Assembly (NCBI GenBank): GCA_006176705.1
Contig: QRFJ01000023.1
Coordinates: 2,682,020 to 2,746,019, forward strand
Direction of reading: 5' to 3'
DNA length: 64,000 nucleotides
DNA from: Cocos nucifera
Taxonomy: Eukaryota; Streptophyta; Magnoliopsida; Arecales; Arecaceae
Shown: positions 9,231 to 23,400 of the stretch, piece by piece
Layout: every line of letters starts with the position of its first letter
Numbering within the stretch: the stretch's first letter is position 1
Notes under the pieces: model-generated
Databases searched by the model: none
Told to the model about the DNA's origin: nothing
The model's input: only the letters and a program-made list of their open reading frames with translations
Position numbers and translations under genes: made by a program

Positions 9231-12200
9231 CTATTTTAGGATACTATTTTGGAGATCTTATTTTGGGGTATTGAGCATATTTGATACTTATTTAATTTGT
9301 TATGATGATACTTTTAGATAGTGATACTGTGTTATTGCCACATGATATAGTTGGTGATACTTTTGGATGCTATGCAATTATCTAACTGTATATTTCTTAA
9401 TGATTCTGCAACTGTGTTATTATGTTATAATACCATACTTTATAATTGGTGATACTTTTGGATATTATAATTGGCTAACTGTACTTATCTGAATGATATT
9501 GATGCTGTGTTATTGCATTATGATACTGCACTATATAATTGATGATATTTTTTAGATGGCCGACTATTATTGCTTTGTTATACTATAATAAATATATTTG
9601 ATATTGTGTTGTTGTCTTATTTTACTATAATAAAGGCATTTGAAGTAGTCTTGGTGAATTATTTATCATTTTATGTTAAGAACTCTGGTTATTATTTCAT
9701 TTGCCTTATTTGTCTAAAATGGTTGATATTTTCTTTTAGTATCTTATTATCTTATAATAATGACGAGCATGATAAACGAAAGAGGGGTAGAACACTAAGA
9801 GTATATAAGGCAACGAGAAGGGCTAGGATCATCATTTGAATGTGGTAGTTGCGCTATGTTTTAATAATCATTTTGTGATATTATTGTACCATTAATAATA
9901 CTTTATTATGAAAAAAAAATTTGATGATCATGTGCCATCAACAAATTTTTATGTATGGTTGTGGTTATGATATGCATCCTTGTACTAGTATTAATCTTTT
10001 TGTAATATTTCTAATGTAGTATGATTTCTTATTATATGATTTATGATCAAGAAAGTATATTTTATCAACTATGCAATATGGTTTATGATCAAGAAAGTAG
10101 TGCAATATGTATTTATATATCATCGCATTGTTATCCAATAGTGTTGTATATTATTAAACTATGGAAGTGTGCATATTTAATAGTCCAGTATGCACTAAAA
10201 AATCAAATCCATATTCATTTTTGCAAAACAATTAATTAAACATTTGATATAATTCAATTACTCAATTAAATTAGTAATGTTCCTAGAGTTTACTCCTTTT
10301 TCATACTATATTAGAAATATTATAAGACAACTGGTACTAAGTTAGAATTATCTTAGAGCGTTAATGATCTTCATGACTTTGAAGTAACATTAAAGTATGC
10401 CATCACTAAGTAGTATTACTCTTTATTAGTATAGTATTGCTTTATAATAATGTAGTATTATTTTGAAATAGTATAGTATTATTTTATAATAGCATGGTAT
10501 TATGTTATAATAGTATAATGTTACTTTATAACAGCTTAGCATTAAGTTAGGATTATCTAAGAGCGTTAATTGTGTATCTCATTTTATACTTAAAGAGCAT
10601 TATTGAACATTTATATATTCATTGAATAATATTTAAGCAAATTGAAAAAACACATGGATATTGTATAAGATTGAAATTATAGTAATATTGAAGTATGCCA
10701 TTGAGCCGAATATGATTTTGCAACATCCAAGGATATTAGCAAAATATAATGGTTAAGTCGAAACATCACGTATAGTAACATTGAAATGTATCATGATATC
10801 TAATATCGTCTTAAATATTCTCCATAATTTTTATGTGTGAATCGGATGCTGTTTAGTATAAATGAACATAGAACGATATAGTATTCTTATACAGAAGTAT
10901 GATATGCTCCCATTACAGCATTACTTTATAATATTGAAGTATTTTTTTATGATAATATAGTATTATTCTTTATTAGTGTAGTGTTGCTTTATAATAATAT
11001 AGTGTTATTTTGTAATAGTATAGTATTATTTTATAATAGTATAGTATTATATTATAATAGTATGGTGTTACTGTATAATAGCGTAGCATTAAGTAAGGAT
11101 TATCTAAGAGCGTAGTATATCATTGGAGTATGGCATATTTTTTATGTTGTATTATTCATGACTAGTGTATATGTTATTTTCACAATGAAGTATCAATCAT
11201 AGTATCAAAACAACACCATATTATAGTATTATTAATAACAAAATGATAACTTTTTCAAGTTTATCAAAAATCTAATGACGCCATAGTATCATATATCCAA
11301 AAGAATATATCATGGTACTGCGACTTAAAGTAGCGCTAAAGTAATTGAACATATCCAAAAAAAGTCCATACATCAAATATCTAAAATATTCAATAATAAA
11401 ATAATGCTTAATCCTTATGTCGCTCAACTATATATTTTTTATTGCCCTCCTTTTGAGTGCTTCTATGATCTATTAGAATATGGTGTGCTATATGAGCCAT
11501 GATCAGTCCATGTTGTAAGTTTTCATCACTGTCCAGAATTTCTCTTTCCTCTTAGAGAAGGACTCAATCCATAGGCAAAAATGGATCCCACAATTAACAT
11601 CTTCTTTTTGATCTTGATAATCTGATGTGCTCCATAGAGTAGTCTTCAAGCACAATATCCTGGCAATGTTTTAGTCATAGCATGAAGAAGCTCTCTTATA
11701 TCAAATCATTTATATTCGCTAGTATTTATTTGGCAATGTAAAAGAGTAAATAATGGAATTGAGATTTTGTAGTTACAATAGTTTGGACAGTTCTTTTTAC
11801 TATAACTTTTTATAGAGTCATAGTATAAAAATTTTCGATGTATAGTATCAAATATCAAAAGATGCTAGTGCCACTTATTAGAGGTATAGAGTGAAAGCAT
11901 TATGTAATAGCATGTGGCAAGTATGTAAGAAAAAATATGGTCAAAAGACAAATGCATGGTGTTTGTCATCCCCTCTATGATTTTTTTTATAACATCTTTA
12001 TCTGGAGGTTCATCTTATTTTCAAAAATGGTTTAACATCTCATACTGTCAAAATTGAAAAGAAAAATATGTTAGCAGCTCAATATCATTATACAAAGCTT
12101 AGATGTGATACTGAGAATAAAAAATACATACAATTCATACCGTGGACTCTGTGTGTATGTAGGAGATGTTGCATTGTTTATTGGAGGCTTCTTCATTAGA

Positions 12201-13213
12201 TATAGTTTCTATTATATACATTCAATAATTGATTACTTGTTCATTCATATAAATAGAATTCACAAACATTATAAGGTGAAATTTATAATATTATTGTCCT
12301 ATAATATAATTCACTTTCATTATTAGATATTGACTTTCAAAATAATAATTTGCATAGGCTCAGTTCTCCAATCTATACAGAACCATATGTGGTGTTCTCG
12401 TTCCATACAAGATTTCTAAAAATGATGATAATTCATTTATAAGTACTAGAGAAAAATAATAATTTTGAATATAATATTCACTTACATGTCAAAAGTAATA
12501 ATTGCAAGTATGCTTATAATATTATGAGATAGGAAAAAATCTATCGCCATACGCTCTTTTTCTATTATTAGGTTGCGCTTGGGATATTTATGGTTGCCTT
12601 TGTAGCTATCATTAAGATAAGACCTTGCAACCATACGCTCATAGTTACTATCTTGAGCCATATCAACATCTATTATAGTAATATTTTATACACAATGAAG
12701 TATTAGTTGACACTTAAAAAGTATCAACTAACTATAACGTAGTGTCAATATAATGCCAGAAAAGTACCAAAAAGCTACCACAATAGTATAAAAAAAAATA
12801 AGATAATGAAATATCATTTAGCAAGAAAAATATATCAGATGATAGAAATAGAGTATCCAATAATTTTAACCAAGTATCAGTCTACTAGAGAAGATCAGAT
12901 AAGCATTGGAGTAATAATAGAAAGTACTAGACTAGTATAAAAAAACCAAAGATAGGAAAGTATCATATAGCACTAGAAAAGTATCGAATAATATAAAAAA
13001 AAGTATAAAATAACTCTAAATAAGCATGAGTATGCTATCACAAGTATCAGAGCAATATCAAAAAAATATCAAAAAATCTATCGACAAGTATCCATTAACT
13101 TTAAAGAAGTATCAGTATAAACCTCAGAAATCAAAACTATTAGAGGTAGTATTAGAAAATTATAATAATATCAGAAATATATAAAACTACTAGAAACAGT
13201 ATCAAAAAATCTA
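9231..13213. other. AT-rich gene-free DNA
   Basis: The region is dominated by words such as GATACTTT, TAGTATTATTTTATAATAG and AGTATCAAAAA. A short frame ending near 9839 carries a basic KRKRGR segment, but nothing around it supports a gene. The stretch could be non-coding or end sequence of Mutator-type elements; no terminal repeats were identified. Confidence 0.5.
10400..11115. repeat. Diverged direct duplication of a TAGTATTATTTTATAATAG-rich block
   Basis: The block at about 10407-10565 and the block at about 10945-11110 align throughout. Both run from an ACTCTTTATTAG/TTCTTTATTAG start, through repeated TATAATAGTATAGTATT words, to GCATTAAGT-A-GGATTATCTAAGAGCGT. Their starts are about 540 bp apart. 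Confidence 0.65.
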
Positions 13214-13609
13214 TTAGCAAATGTTCACCTTGTCATTAGAAGCAACAGTGGTTATCATAGGATTCTTATATATCCTCCTGTACTTCTCGTTAACTTGATA
13301 GTCTTTTAACATCTTGATTAATGTTGACTTTCTATCCATCATCTCCTTCAACCTCCTAATAATTGAGAAAGAGCATCCATCCTTCTTATCCTTCTCAGTG
13401 TTGGCATCCTTATTACCCCCATGACCTCTACCAAAGTCATGATCATCATGATCAGCATCATTATCATCATTTTTACTCTTATTTTCCTCCTCTTTTTTCT
13501 TTCCCTTCTCCACCTCCTCTTTTTCTTCTTCTTCTTCTTGTTCCCCTTCTTCTTATCCCTCATTCTTCTCATCGTCTTTTGTCCCTTCTTCTCCTCCTCC
13601 TCCTCCTCC

Positions 13610-13641
<32 letters not shown>

Positions 13642-14917
13642 CTTCTTGGAGTTGGCATTATCGTCATCCTTATTTTCATATGTGGACACATATGATTCAG
13701 ATCTAGAGTTGGATGAGTCAAAATCACATATAAAACATTATTCCATGGTTCTTTCTTTATAGAATACAATATTTTTTTTTGTAATTCCTCTTCAATGATT
13801 TGATCTTTCATTTCAAGGTCAAGATCCCCTCATCTTTCTTCTTATTGCTTTCTTCAAGCATCTTGACCCTCCGCGCTAGATTTTGGAAGTCCACACTGTG
13901 AGATGTTTCGGCAACATCCATTTGTTTCTTCACTCTTCCCTCCCTTTCAGCAGTAGCAGCCCTATCAGCATGCACTTGAATATCATTTGCACCAATAGAT
14001 GCTCCACGTCTCAGGTACTTGTGCTCGAAGGGGATAAGCTGATATTCCTTGATCTGATGAAAGTATAAAGTATCATTAAGATAGTATTATTATATTTTAA
14101 GATAGTATGATATCAGAATATTTTAGTATAAAATAACATATGACTATATTACCTTATCGATGGTAATCCCACTGATTTTCTCTTCGATCTTGTTATTTTT
14201 CATTGATCATTTCACCTTTTACTTGAAGAGATGGGCTTCGCTGTCCTATTGCCCCGGGATGTCAAGATGGAGGAAACCCTATCTAGAAACTAAGCTTGCA
14301 TCAAATAATAATAAAAGATATTAGAAAGCTTATTCTTACTATAAAGTTGTTCACTATAAAACATAATATTAAGATAGTATAATTACACTTGATACTTACA
14401 AACCGATAGCACAACCATCAAAGTAACTAGATGATGGCTTCACCTTATTTTTCTAGTCATATATCGCTCAACGACTAGATATGATGTTTTCTATAAAATA
14501 ATATATAAATAGCCATCCTCCAGTCGAAGTCATATAACTTGTCAATGTGGTCAATATATTGGTGTATAGACTGTGGCATTCTACACATAGACACTAGAAC
14601 GAGTATCGTGTTCAACACAGTCAACATGAAGACACGAACAAAAGCTTTTGCCTGTTTCTCCCCTTTAAGACCAACATAGAGCTTTAATAGTTTCTTAAGA
14701 TTATTATATGTCCCCCATCTCAAGAACCCCCAAGCATTAATTCATTGTATGTTTTGTCTTTTGGTGGTGCCCCCTCCTCATCAAGTTCCACCAGTAGGCT
14801 GGTGAGAGGGAGGCCAAACATTGTGACAAGCTCATCCTTTTCAATCTTCAGCTCTAAGCCGTCGTCAACGATGAACATACCTCTTTGCTCATTGAATTGC
14901 TTGATGAGCATATGCAA
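13214..14917 (-). pseudogene. Transposon-associated ORF resembling the PMD/Ulp1-MULE class, decayed
   Basis: Reading leftward, 14917-14720 gives a segment with IVDDGLELKIEKDELVTMFGLP. 14715-14475 gives FVRVFMLTVLNTILVLVS...MPQSIHQYIDHIDKLYDFDWRMAIY, in a shifted frame. The order (FGLP motif, hydrophobic segment, YDFDW) is that of the long plant ORFs related to the plant mobile domain and carried by Ulp1-type MULEs. It continues near 14430 with YFDGCAIGL and a good GTAAGT donor. A helical segment (13830-14050, with VKMLEESNKKKDEG) and a Lys/Glu-rich tail coded by a CTT microsatellite follow. No Ulp1 protease motif was found. The family assignment is by pattern only. Confidence 0.45.
13583..13648. 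repeat. (CTC/CTT)n trinucleotide microsatellite
   Basis: Uninterrupted CTC then CTT repeats fall in the 3' part of the minus-strand pseudogene, where they would encode runs of Lys, Glu or Arg depending on frame. Confidence 0.9.
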
Positions 14918-16625
14918 CTAAGTTGAGCTGATAGATAATTCTGAGATATTAAGAAAGTGAGCAAGTGGTGTCTTCTGTAGAAGCTCCATTTGCACATCCG
15001 ATATTGATTCCTTTACGCTCTTCTTTTCTTCCTCTTTTTCATTCAATATTCTATATAACAAACTTGGAGAGCATCTACTTTCTAACTTCCAATTGTCTTT
15101 TTTCTTCTTACGTACTTCATCCTCATGTATGTTGGATGATGAAGTGCTTATTTTGCTTAAAGTCTTAATCCTCTTACATTTATTTTAAACGTCATGTAGC
15201 ACAACAAAATATGAATAATAAATTAATATAGATCTATTCAAATTTAATATAGTATAAAATAAAATTATCATAGTATCGATCTAATCTAAAACAGTATTAC
15301 TATAAAACTCACATAGAAGACATAGAACAAGAGATTAAAGTTTTATTTTATTACTACAATCCTAGTAGGAATTATGTGTATCAAGTGAGCCTAACTTTGA
15401 ATTATTTCATCTTGAAATTCATAGTATAAATCTGGGCAGATTCTAAATAATATATCGACAAGCAAAATAATAATTAATTACAAGAAACTTTATCATATAT
15501 TAAGGTCTAAGATATCATAGTTTGCTTTTAGTTGATAACTTAATATTACTAGACCGAATTATTAAGAGATTCATGCTTTCCATCATCTTTAGTAAATTGG
15601 GATAGATTCTAAGTTTTAAAGAAATCATCATAGGCTCTAACAAAAAAATCAAATAATGTATCAAAACCTATACTTCTAGCATATCATGAAAATATCTGGT
15701 GGAGGTCTTGGCATTACATTTAATATACAAGAAAACATGTAGTAGAAAAGATAATCCTCTTTTCTCATTCAAAGATCCTAAGCCCTAAAACTGTATAAAA
15801 GTACTAAATATGCACAACAGTATATGATTAATACATAAAGCAGTACAAATTATTTTTCACTTGTATCAATTAAGCATCATTGGGTTTGCAATTTAAATTA
15901 ATTCTCATTCAATCATGAACAACAAAAATTTGAATTAAACCATACATTTCTAGAGTTTCAATTGGGGAGAAAATACTTATCGATTGGGATTTCTTAGGTA
16001 GGCCTCCGTTGTAGACATTACTCTGACATAATGAAGAAAGGCAGAAGCACTGATGGTGGCGAAGAGTATACTCCTTCAATGTGATGAGGGAAGGCAGCCA
16101 CTGATGGTAGGATCAACAAGATAGAGGGAGACGACCATCAGCGGGGGGATCAACAAGATGGAGGGAAGAAGCCTCCGATAGGATAGCAATGTGGTGGAGG
16201 AGGGATCGGCGGTGAGACAAGCACCGCATAGGTATGGTGGCTAGTGGTGATCATGTTCGAGGGTGAGGAGGTGGTGATCGTGTTAGATAGTAAAAAGGAA
16301 AGAGGAAGCAGCAACGTGAAGGGGATTAGGGATCGTCGGAGATGAGTGGCGAAGCATCGATGGGGAGTCGGGCATAGTCCTAGTGGCTGGTGGTGATCAT
16401 GTTGGAAGTTGAGGCATGTGGTGGAAGTTGAGGCATGTGGTGATCATGTTCGAGGGTGAGAGGGAGAATGGAAGTTTAAATTTATTTAAAGTTTTGTAAG
16501 GATAATTAGATAATTTTATAACATTTTTTAAGTTATGTTTCTAATGGATAGGATCTTTTACTTAATTGAAAGGGATAGTTACTTCTAAGTTTGAAATATA
16601 AATAAAGATTTATCTTTAATTTTTG

Positions 16626-16627
<2 letters not shown>
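14918..16627. other. Gene-free sequence with a G-rich block
   Basis: 15200-15980 is AT-rich with no recognisable coding sequence. 16010-16470 is G-rich, with repeated GGTGGTGATCATGTT and GGCGGTGAG-type words. No protein family was recognised. The G-rich block could be leader sequence of the minus-strand pseudogene transcript. Confidence 0.4.
16404..16441. repeat. 19 bp tandem duplication
   Basis: Two adjacent copies of GGAAGTTGAGGCATGTGGT lie in the G-rich block. Confidence 0.8.
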
Positions 16628-16718
<91 letters not shown>

Positions 16719-16726
16719 CACACACC
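16628..16726. repeat. (TA)n microsatellite
   Basis: About 43 TA units run into a short CA stretch at the right end. The short frames on both strands here are composition artefacts. Confidence 0.95.
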
Positions 16727-17129
16727 TTTTTATAAAAAATAAGAGTGCTCAACAATATGGACTACCACCGAATCTACTGCTCTTCATATTTTTATAATCA
16801 AAAAATATGGCATATAATATATATTTCTCAATAAGCCATCGAGTATCTACCAACAGGACATGTTCAGTAGTGATTCTGGGTGTTTAGAAGTCCATCAATC
16901 AAAATAGATGAGTCATTTTCAAAGAGGTATATGATTGCACGAAAAAAAGAATATATGATTAATCTTGATATCAAAAATATCATATCATATTTTTTTTCTC
17001 ATGCAGCTGGATGCTTGAAAAAGCTCTCCCTCTCTCAAGAATTTAAAGTTTGATTACAATCACTAATATTATCATCAAAATTAATTTTAATGGATGGTTA
17101 TGAGCTAGTTTAAAAAAAAAAATGCATGG

Positions 17130-17439
17130 TCTCTACGGTCAATCAAAATCCGGTGCTGAGAGAGCGGTCAAAGAACGATCGGGCAATATTTCATAATAAT
17201 AAAACTTATGTGCCCATTTTTACCAATCTCCAAAGTCTAGCTGTATATCATCACAGCCACCGGATATTCCTCTTTAATTCAAGCTTTTTATTTGTTTACT
17301 TATTTATTTTTCTTTTTCGCACTGCGCGATGGATTCCCTGAACCATGCCCTTCAAAATCCACCGCACTTCCTCGAGGGGATTTAGCGCTCCTCTCTCTCT
17401 CTCTCTCTCTCGCACGCATCGATCGCTCGCTACCTCCCC
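17130..17439 (+). promoter_or_regulatory. Upstream region and 5' leader of the PITH gene
   Basis: A pyrimidine-rich leader with an 11-unit CT repeat (17389-17411) ends at CCTCCCCATGG, a good plant start context (purine-poor, but with G at +4). No clear TATA box was found at a fixed distance. Pyrimidine patches are common at plant TATA-less promoters, so the transcription start is probably within 17300-17400. Confidence 0.4.
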
Positions 17440-20400
17440 ATGGCTTCGGTAGCTTCTGCTCCGATACCGCGAAGCCAGGTAACTCTCTATCAAACCCTAG
17501 ATCTTTCTCCCCCTGCCACGCTTCCGATTCCGCGGATTCTTCTTACTTTCGTGACTTTTTCCCGGCTCCTAGGTGGATCTAGTCGACTTCGTGGACTGGA
17601 GAGGAGTCGAATGCCTCAATCAGAGCACGAGTCACTCGCTCGACAATGCCTTGAAACAGGTGATTGATCGGAGGCGGCAGCTCTCTCTCAACCGTCGCTT
17701 TTAATTCGATTCCTTTTTGATGAAGTTTTTGCTGGTGCTAGTTGAATTTTTTTTTTTTTTTTTTTGAGCACTTTTCCTGTTTTGATTTTAGGGTTACAGG
17801 GATGATGATGGTTTGCATCTTGAGAGCGATGCAGATGAGCAGCTTTTAATTTATATTCCTTTCACTCAAGTGATCAAGCTGCATTCCATAACTATCAAAG
17901 CACCAGAAGAGGAAGGTACTGCTACATTCTCGTGAAATTAAGATTTAAAATTGAATTAAGCATGAGTTTCCGAAATTTCAAATATATACAATTGCAAGGG
18001 AGGGAGAGACCATGTTGATGAGGTTTCAGTGATTCCTTTTTCTCTGTTGCGCGGTTTCTTTAGCTGTTAGGTCAGATCTGCACTACTATAGTTTTGGTCT
18101 TTACTTTGTTGAATTGGAGGTAGCACCACCTGGACTTTCTGTTATTGATATCTATTACAATTACACAAACTCTATGCCTTTCTCCATGTAAAGATGGATT
18201 GCCATTAAAATATTGTCATACTTTTTCTCTGCTTTATATTAGTGCATTCTTTGCTAAGCATAGTTGAATGATACTTAGTGCATTAAAAAGGGCGAAATTA
18301 GATCAAAGGAACATACTAAAGTATTCTAAAACTAAACTTGGAATTAGAACTAATTCTCAGAATCTTATCGAGGAGTTTGGTGGGGAAGGGTGAAGATCTG
18401 CTTCCTTTCTCTTATGAAAACCCTCGAAAAAAAATCGAGGAGAGCTATGCTGAATCTAATCTAGATGGGCTGACCTATGCGCATAAGTTAAAACTAAATA
18501 GCTAACAAAATTAAAGTAAAAAGAGAGAGAGGACTTCCCTGGATATGCTCATGCCCCTGTCTGAATTCCTGCAAGCATCATCGAGCCCTCTGTGCCCTCA
18601 AATACCATATCAAAATAATGGCTTTTGGATACCTTAGTTAAGCAAACCACAATTTGTAGCAATTATGCTTGTTGCAAGCTAATTAATGAGCTCTTGCTGT
18701 GATTGCTTGATGGTTTTGGCCTTGCCTAAAGGGTATTTATAATGCTTAGGGTTGTTGTGTATTCAATGTGGGACTAAAGAAAACATTAAAAAAATGTGTA
18801 AATTTTGTGAAAATTTTAGGGAGATGAAACTTTAACATTTCAAGTTGAAGTAGGACGAGAATCCCTTCTAACAACAATTGACACCGAAATCCAACTAAGT
18901 TCGCTAGCCACCAAAAGGAATTGGGTAATACCAAATCTGATGTTAGAATGATCCAAGACCAATGGAGCTGTTGATGGCCATGACCTCTAGAGGATGAGGA
19001 CCTTGAATGGCATTTCCTCTTGAAAAATGCTAGTCAAGAAGGGGCAGCTATGGTCACCCTAGCTTTTCACGATGCATGAAGAAGCCAAGTAATCTGTGGA
19101 TAATGGTACTCCGATCATTAAGACCATAAAAAGGGCCTTAACCATGACCATCACTATGATTTAAGGGGGCTACAGCCAATTTATGAATCAACTGAGGTTA
19201 GCCATCCTGTGTTTGAAAGCTCAACTAATGGCTTTTGGTCAGATCCATCTGATGGCATCGCGATCACCATTAAATTTTTCTCTGATGATTATCTGTTAGT
19301 TGGATTTTGATGGCAAATTTCTTGTTATAGAAACGGGTTTGAGTCCCACCTGAACTTGAAATCTTAAATTTCATCTCCATATGATTTTCCTATGAATTTA
19401 CTTGATCTTCAAGGTTTTTCTTTAGTCTCTCATTGGACATGACATGAACCTACCTCCTGAGGGGCACTATAAATACCTGACGAGCCCTAAGGCCAGAACC
19501 ATTAAACAGTTTCAGTGCGAAAGCGTAGCTAGCTAGCTAAAAGCATGCTTGTGAGAGCTTGGGGCTTGCTTGACTAAGGTGACCAAAATTATTATTTTTT
19601 TTCCTGCAGTTCTGGAGGGTGTGTGGGGCTCGATGGTGCTCATAGGAGATTGCTTAGGGTGTCAGGTATATTCAGGAAAGTCCTTTCTTTTTCCTTTTCT
19701 CCCCCCATTATTTCATGAAAGAGAAATTAAAGGAACATAGTGGTTGAAAAAAATTGCAATCATGAGAAGTACATTGGCCTCACCATGCTTTACCCTGCCT
19801 GGAAGTGAACCTAGAAGTTTTGGCATCTATTAACTCAATTAAAGGACCCACTTCTCCAGAATTGAAATAATTAAAATTTCATGTAAAAAATATTAACAGA
19901 AGTTGAAGCCTGCAAAAGACTAGTCAGCCATCTTGTTGTTTATCAACCTTCATTTTGAGGCTAGCTCAACAACCATTTGTCCCCATAGTTGCTATCTTAT
20001 TAAATAAACAAGGCGCTTCTATTGTTCAATTTATGCCTCTTGCTCCTTTCAGTTTGGTTAAATCTCCTAGAATTAATATGAATGCTAGATTCAAAATCTC
20101 CAATCGTCATCTGGCAGGCCCAAAGACGGTTAAGCTTTTTGCAAACAAAGAGCACATGGGTTTTAGGTATGCTCTACTCTGGTTCCAGATAAATCCACTT
20201 TGTATTTTAAAAAATCACATGGAAAACTATGGCTATTTCTGGCTTAAGTCATTTATTTTTTTGGTATTTTAATAACTCTTGCAGTGATGTTAATGACTAC
20301 CCACCAAGTGACTCAATTGCTTTATCCCCAGAAAATCTGAAGGTAAAGTTTTGTCAGATATCATCCTTGTTCATGTTGTGGTTAAGCTTACATTGCTATA

Positions 20401-23400
20401 TGTGTAAGGTTGCAAATTACCTATTTCTCCTAATATGTTACTGTAAAGACTGTTTATTTCGGGAACTATTCATGTCATACCTTTGTTTCATTTGCAGGGA
20501 CAGCCTGTTAACTTAAAGTATGTCAAGTTTCAGAGTGTTCGCAGGTATGAACATTTTGTATTCTGTTTTATTGATTTTGTTATTATTAATCATCTATTTG
20601 CATAAACCATTACAATCATGAGCTTCTCTTATTGTAAGTTAAATTTGATCAGCTTGACAATTTTTATTGAGGACAACCAAGGTGGTAATGACATCTCTAA
20701 GATTCAGAAGATAGTCCTTTATGGAACTACGTGAGTACATGACCCATTACTTGCTCACCTTGTTTGTTTTCCTTTGAGACATCTTTTGATCCTACTGACT
20801 TTTATCTCATCATAAATTTTTCCTTGCTGGATATTTTCACTGTAATTATATCCAGATATTCTGTGTGTGTGTGTGTGTGTGTGTGTATTTGTCTGTATAT
20901 ATATGTATGTGTGTGTCTACATATATGCATGCCATCACCTATAAATGAGTGATTGCAGACCAAGTTGTAATGGTTGGTGGGTCGTTAGCCAGATAGTGCT
21001 GTGTGATCCAATAAGATCAAGTTTCCAGAATGTGAAACTATTCTCAATTATATTCCTTGAGATTTTCTTTATTTAAAATGAAGTTAGTGAGTTAAGGTTT
21101 TGCTCTGGCCTTCTCAAGGGGTGTCCTCTTATGATGATTTTATTCTGAGTTCTGACAAAGGTTAGCCTAGGGATTGCATATTTCTCATGTACACTATATG
21201 ACCATAGCACCACTTTCTTTGGACTGAAAACCATCATCTATTCCCAGGTTCTTATGATTGCAAAGTATATCACTGTTTTTATTCTGTGGGTAGGTTAATC
21301 TCAAGCCTAATTCATTTGTTGATATAACATTTTATGCTCACAAAATATTTGAAATATTCCACTTGACCACTTGAGAGAAAGAACAGATTTTAAATAATTA
21401 TCTTATTTTTCATCAGTGGTATGCTAAATATGTAGGACCTAATACATTTGGCAATCTTCTCTGCTTGATCGTATGTTTGTGTTTTAGATACTGGTGCAGC
21501 CTGTTGAATTCTAGTGACTCAATGTAGGATTTGTGATTCAAACTAGAGATATTTGGATGTTATGTTTGCATGCGTACACATTGTTTATGCTTTATTTTGC
21601 ATAGCACTGATGATACTAATACAATAATTCACAAAATAAATGAATGAAGCATTTATCATTGATTATGCCTGACATAGTAAACTTGTTAAGAAGGATATCC
21701 TATTCATGCAATTGACTTGGTAATATATTAATTAATATAAAAACTGTGTCAAGTCTATACATGTCTAATAAGTAATACTTAAGGTGGAAGAATCTAAGTA
21801 ACACATATGAGAGCAAACATGCCTAGATGCTAAAAGTTAGTGAAATACATCATTTTTCCTATTTGGTGGTTAGACACCTGTGGTGCATCTTGTGCTAGGC
21901 AGGCCTAAGTTAACACCAAGCATCATTCTAGCACGGTTTGAAGAAAACACCAAACGTGAAGTTCCCCCTCTGAATGTTTTCAGGGATTTCTTTCCCCGTC
22001 TCCTATGGAAGTGAAATAGTACATTGAAGAGGGTAAAAGTTTTTACCAACCCACTAAAAGCTGATCTGGAATGAAACGAGACTTGATCGCTTAAATTTCT
22101 TCCAGAGGTTATAAATGAGACCAACCGTATAGATATTGCCTTAAATTTTAAGATCATTTAATTGTTTACCGTGTAGTGTCATTTTTTGTTGAATAATACG
22201 TATGAATTTAAAATTATCTAGAATAAATATTGTATTCATAACATGGATGCTCAGTACAATATATACGAAAAAGTATTCCATACAAATCTGCATACTAATT
22301 TATTAATTCAGTGATATTTGACATGTGAAAATCTCATGTATCTACATTGTCTGTTTGGAGTATTGGTTGTCTGAAATGGAACAACATGCCAAAATATATG
22401 GCCCGATGTTGGGATAATTCCTGCTGATAATCTCAAATTTTAAACCTTAAACCATCTTGCTAGATTAATGTTTATTAGTACCATTTGTGCTATCTTCCAG
22501 AGAAACATAAGATGCTCTTAGGACAGTGATAATTGCTTCAAAATGAAACAATCGCTTAGCCTGTTTTAAAATTATTTATGATATAAAGGTAGATAAACAG
22601 GGTCCGTCAGCCCTTTTTTTTCTATGAGCATGCTGCAGGGAATAAAGAAGTGAGAGTACTTTCAGGAGACCGTGAAGGAGAAACAGCATATGTGGTTGAC
22701 TAGGTGTTTGGTTTTTGTGGCTGGGTTGTATAAGCGGTGATCCTTGATGGCTGGGTTGTATAAGTAGGGATCCTTGATGCTTTAAAACTAATGTCAGGTC
22801 ATATTCCTCAAGAGACAGCTTACCTCTTAGAAATTTTATGGGAGTGAATAAAGAATACCATCTATGATACAAGCACTAATCTATCAGCTGTGGCTTCTGG
22901 GGGCCTATCAATATTGGCATGGCATCTCTTTTTCTTAGTCTGGTGATCTTTTCTCTATCTGAGATAGGAAAAGTAAGTTAAGTTTTAAAGAAAAAGGTCT
23001 TTATTGATTGAAATTAAGATTTCTGGTGGACTGACTTGTGACAAACATAAAGTATCATGCTTATTACATCTCTACTATTATCCCACAAACTACTTGAGTT
23101 TCATCTCCAGATCCTGAACCTCTTTTCTTGAAGTGCTGCCATATGCACAAATCTGCAAGGTGCTTGATATGTACCCCCTTCTGTAATTAAGATACACTAA
23201 TTAGGTCAGCTCTTATATGAGTGAGAGATGCAAGGGAGAGCACCTGCAAGAAGGGGGAGTGCATTTTTCAAATTTGAAGCACTAGTAGTGGGAAGATTTT
23301 TTAAGCATCTGCTTTGTCATTTTAGGGCATGTTTGGTTGGAGGATTTGGACTCCAAAATGGGAATGGGAATGGGTGACTCCCATTCCAGCCGGTTGGTAG

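Noticed and set aside
13363..13811. Leu/Phe-rich and Arg-rich frames around the CTT repeat
   Set aside because: Shadow frames of the trinucleotide microsatellite within the minus-strand pseudogene.
16533..16721. Tyr-Ile repeat peptide (also 61390-61834)
   Set aside because: Translation of (TA)n microsatellites.
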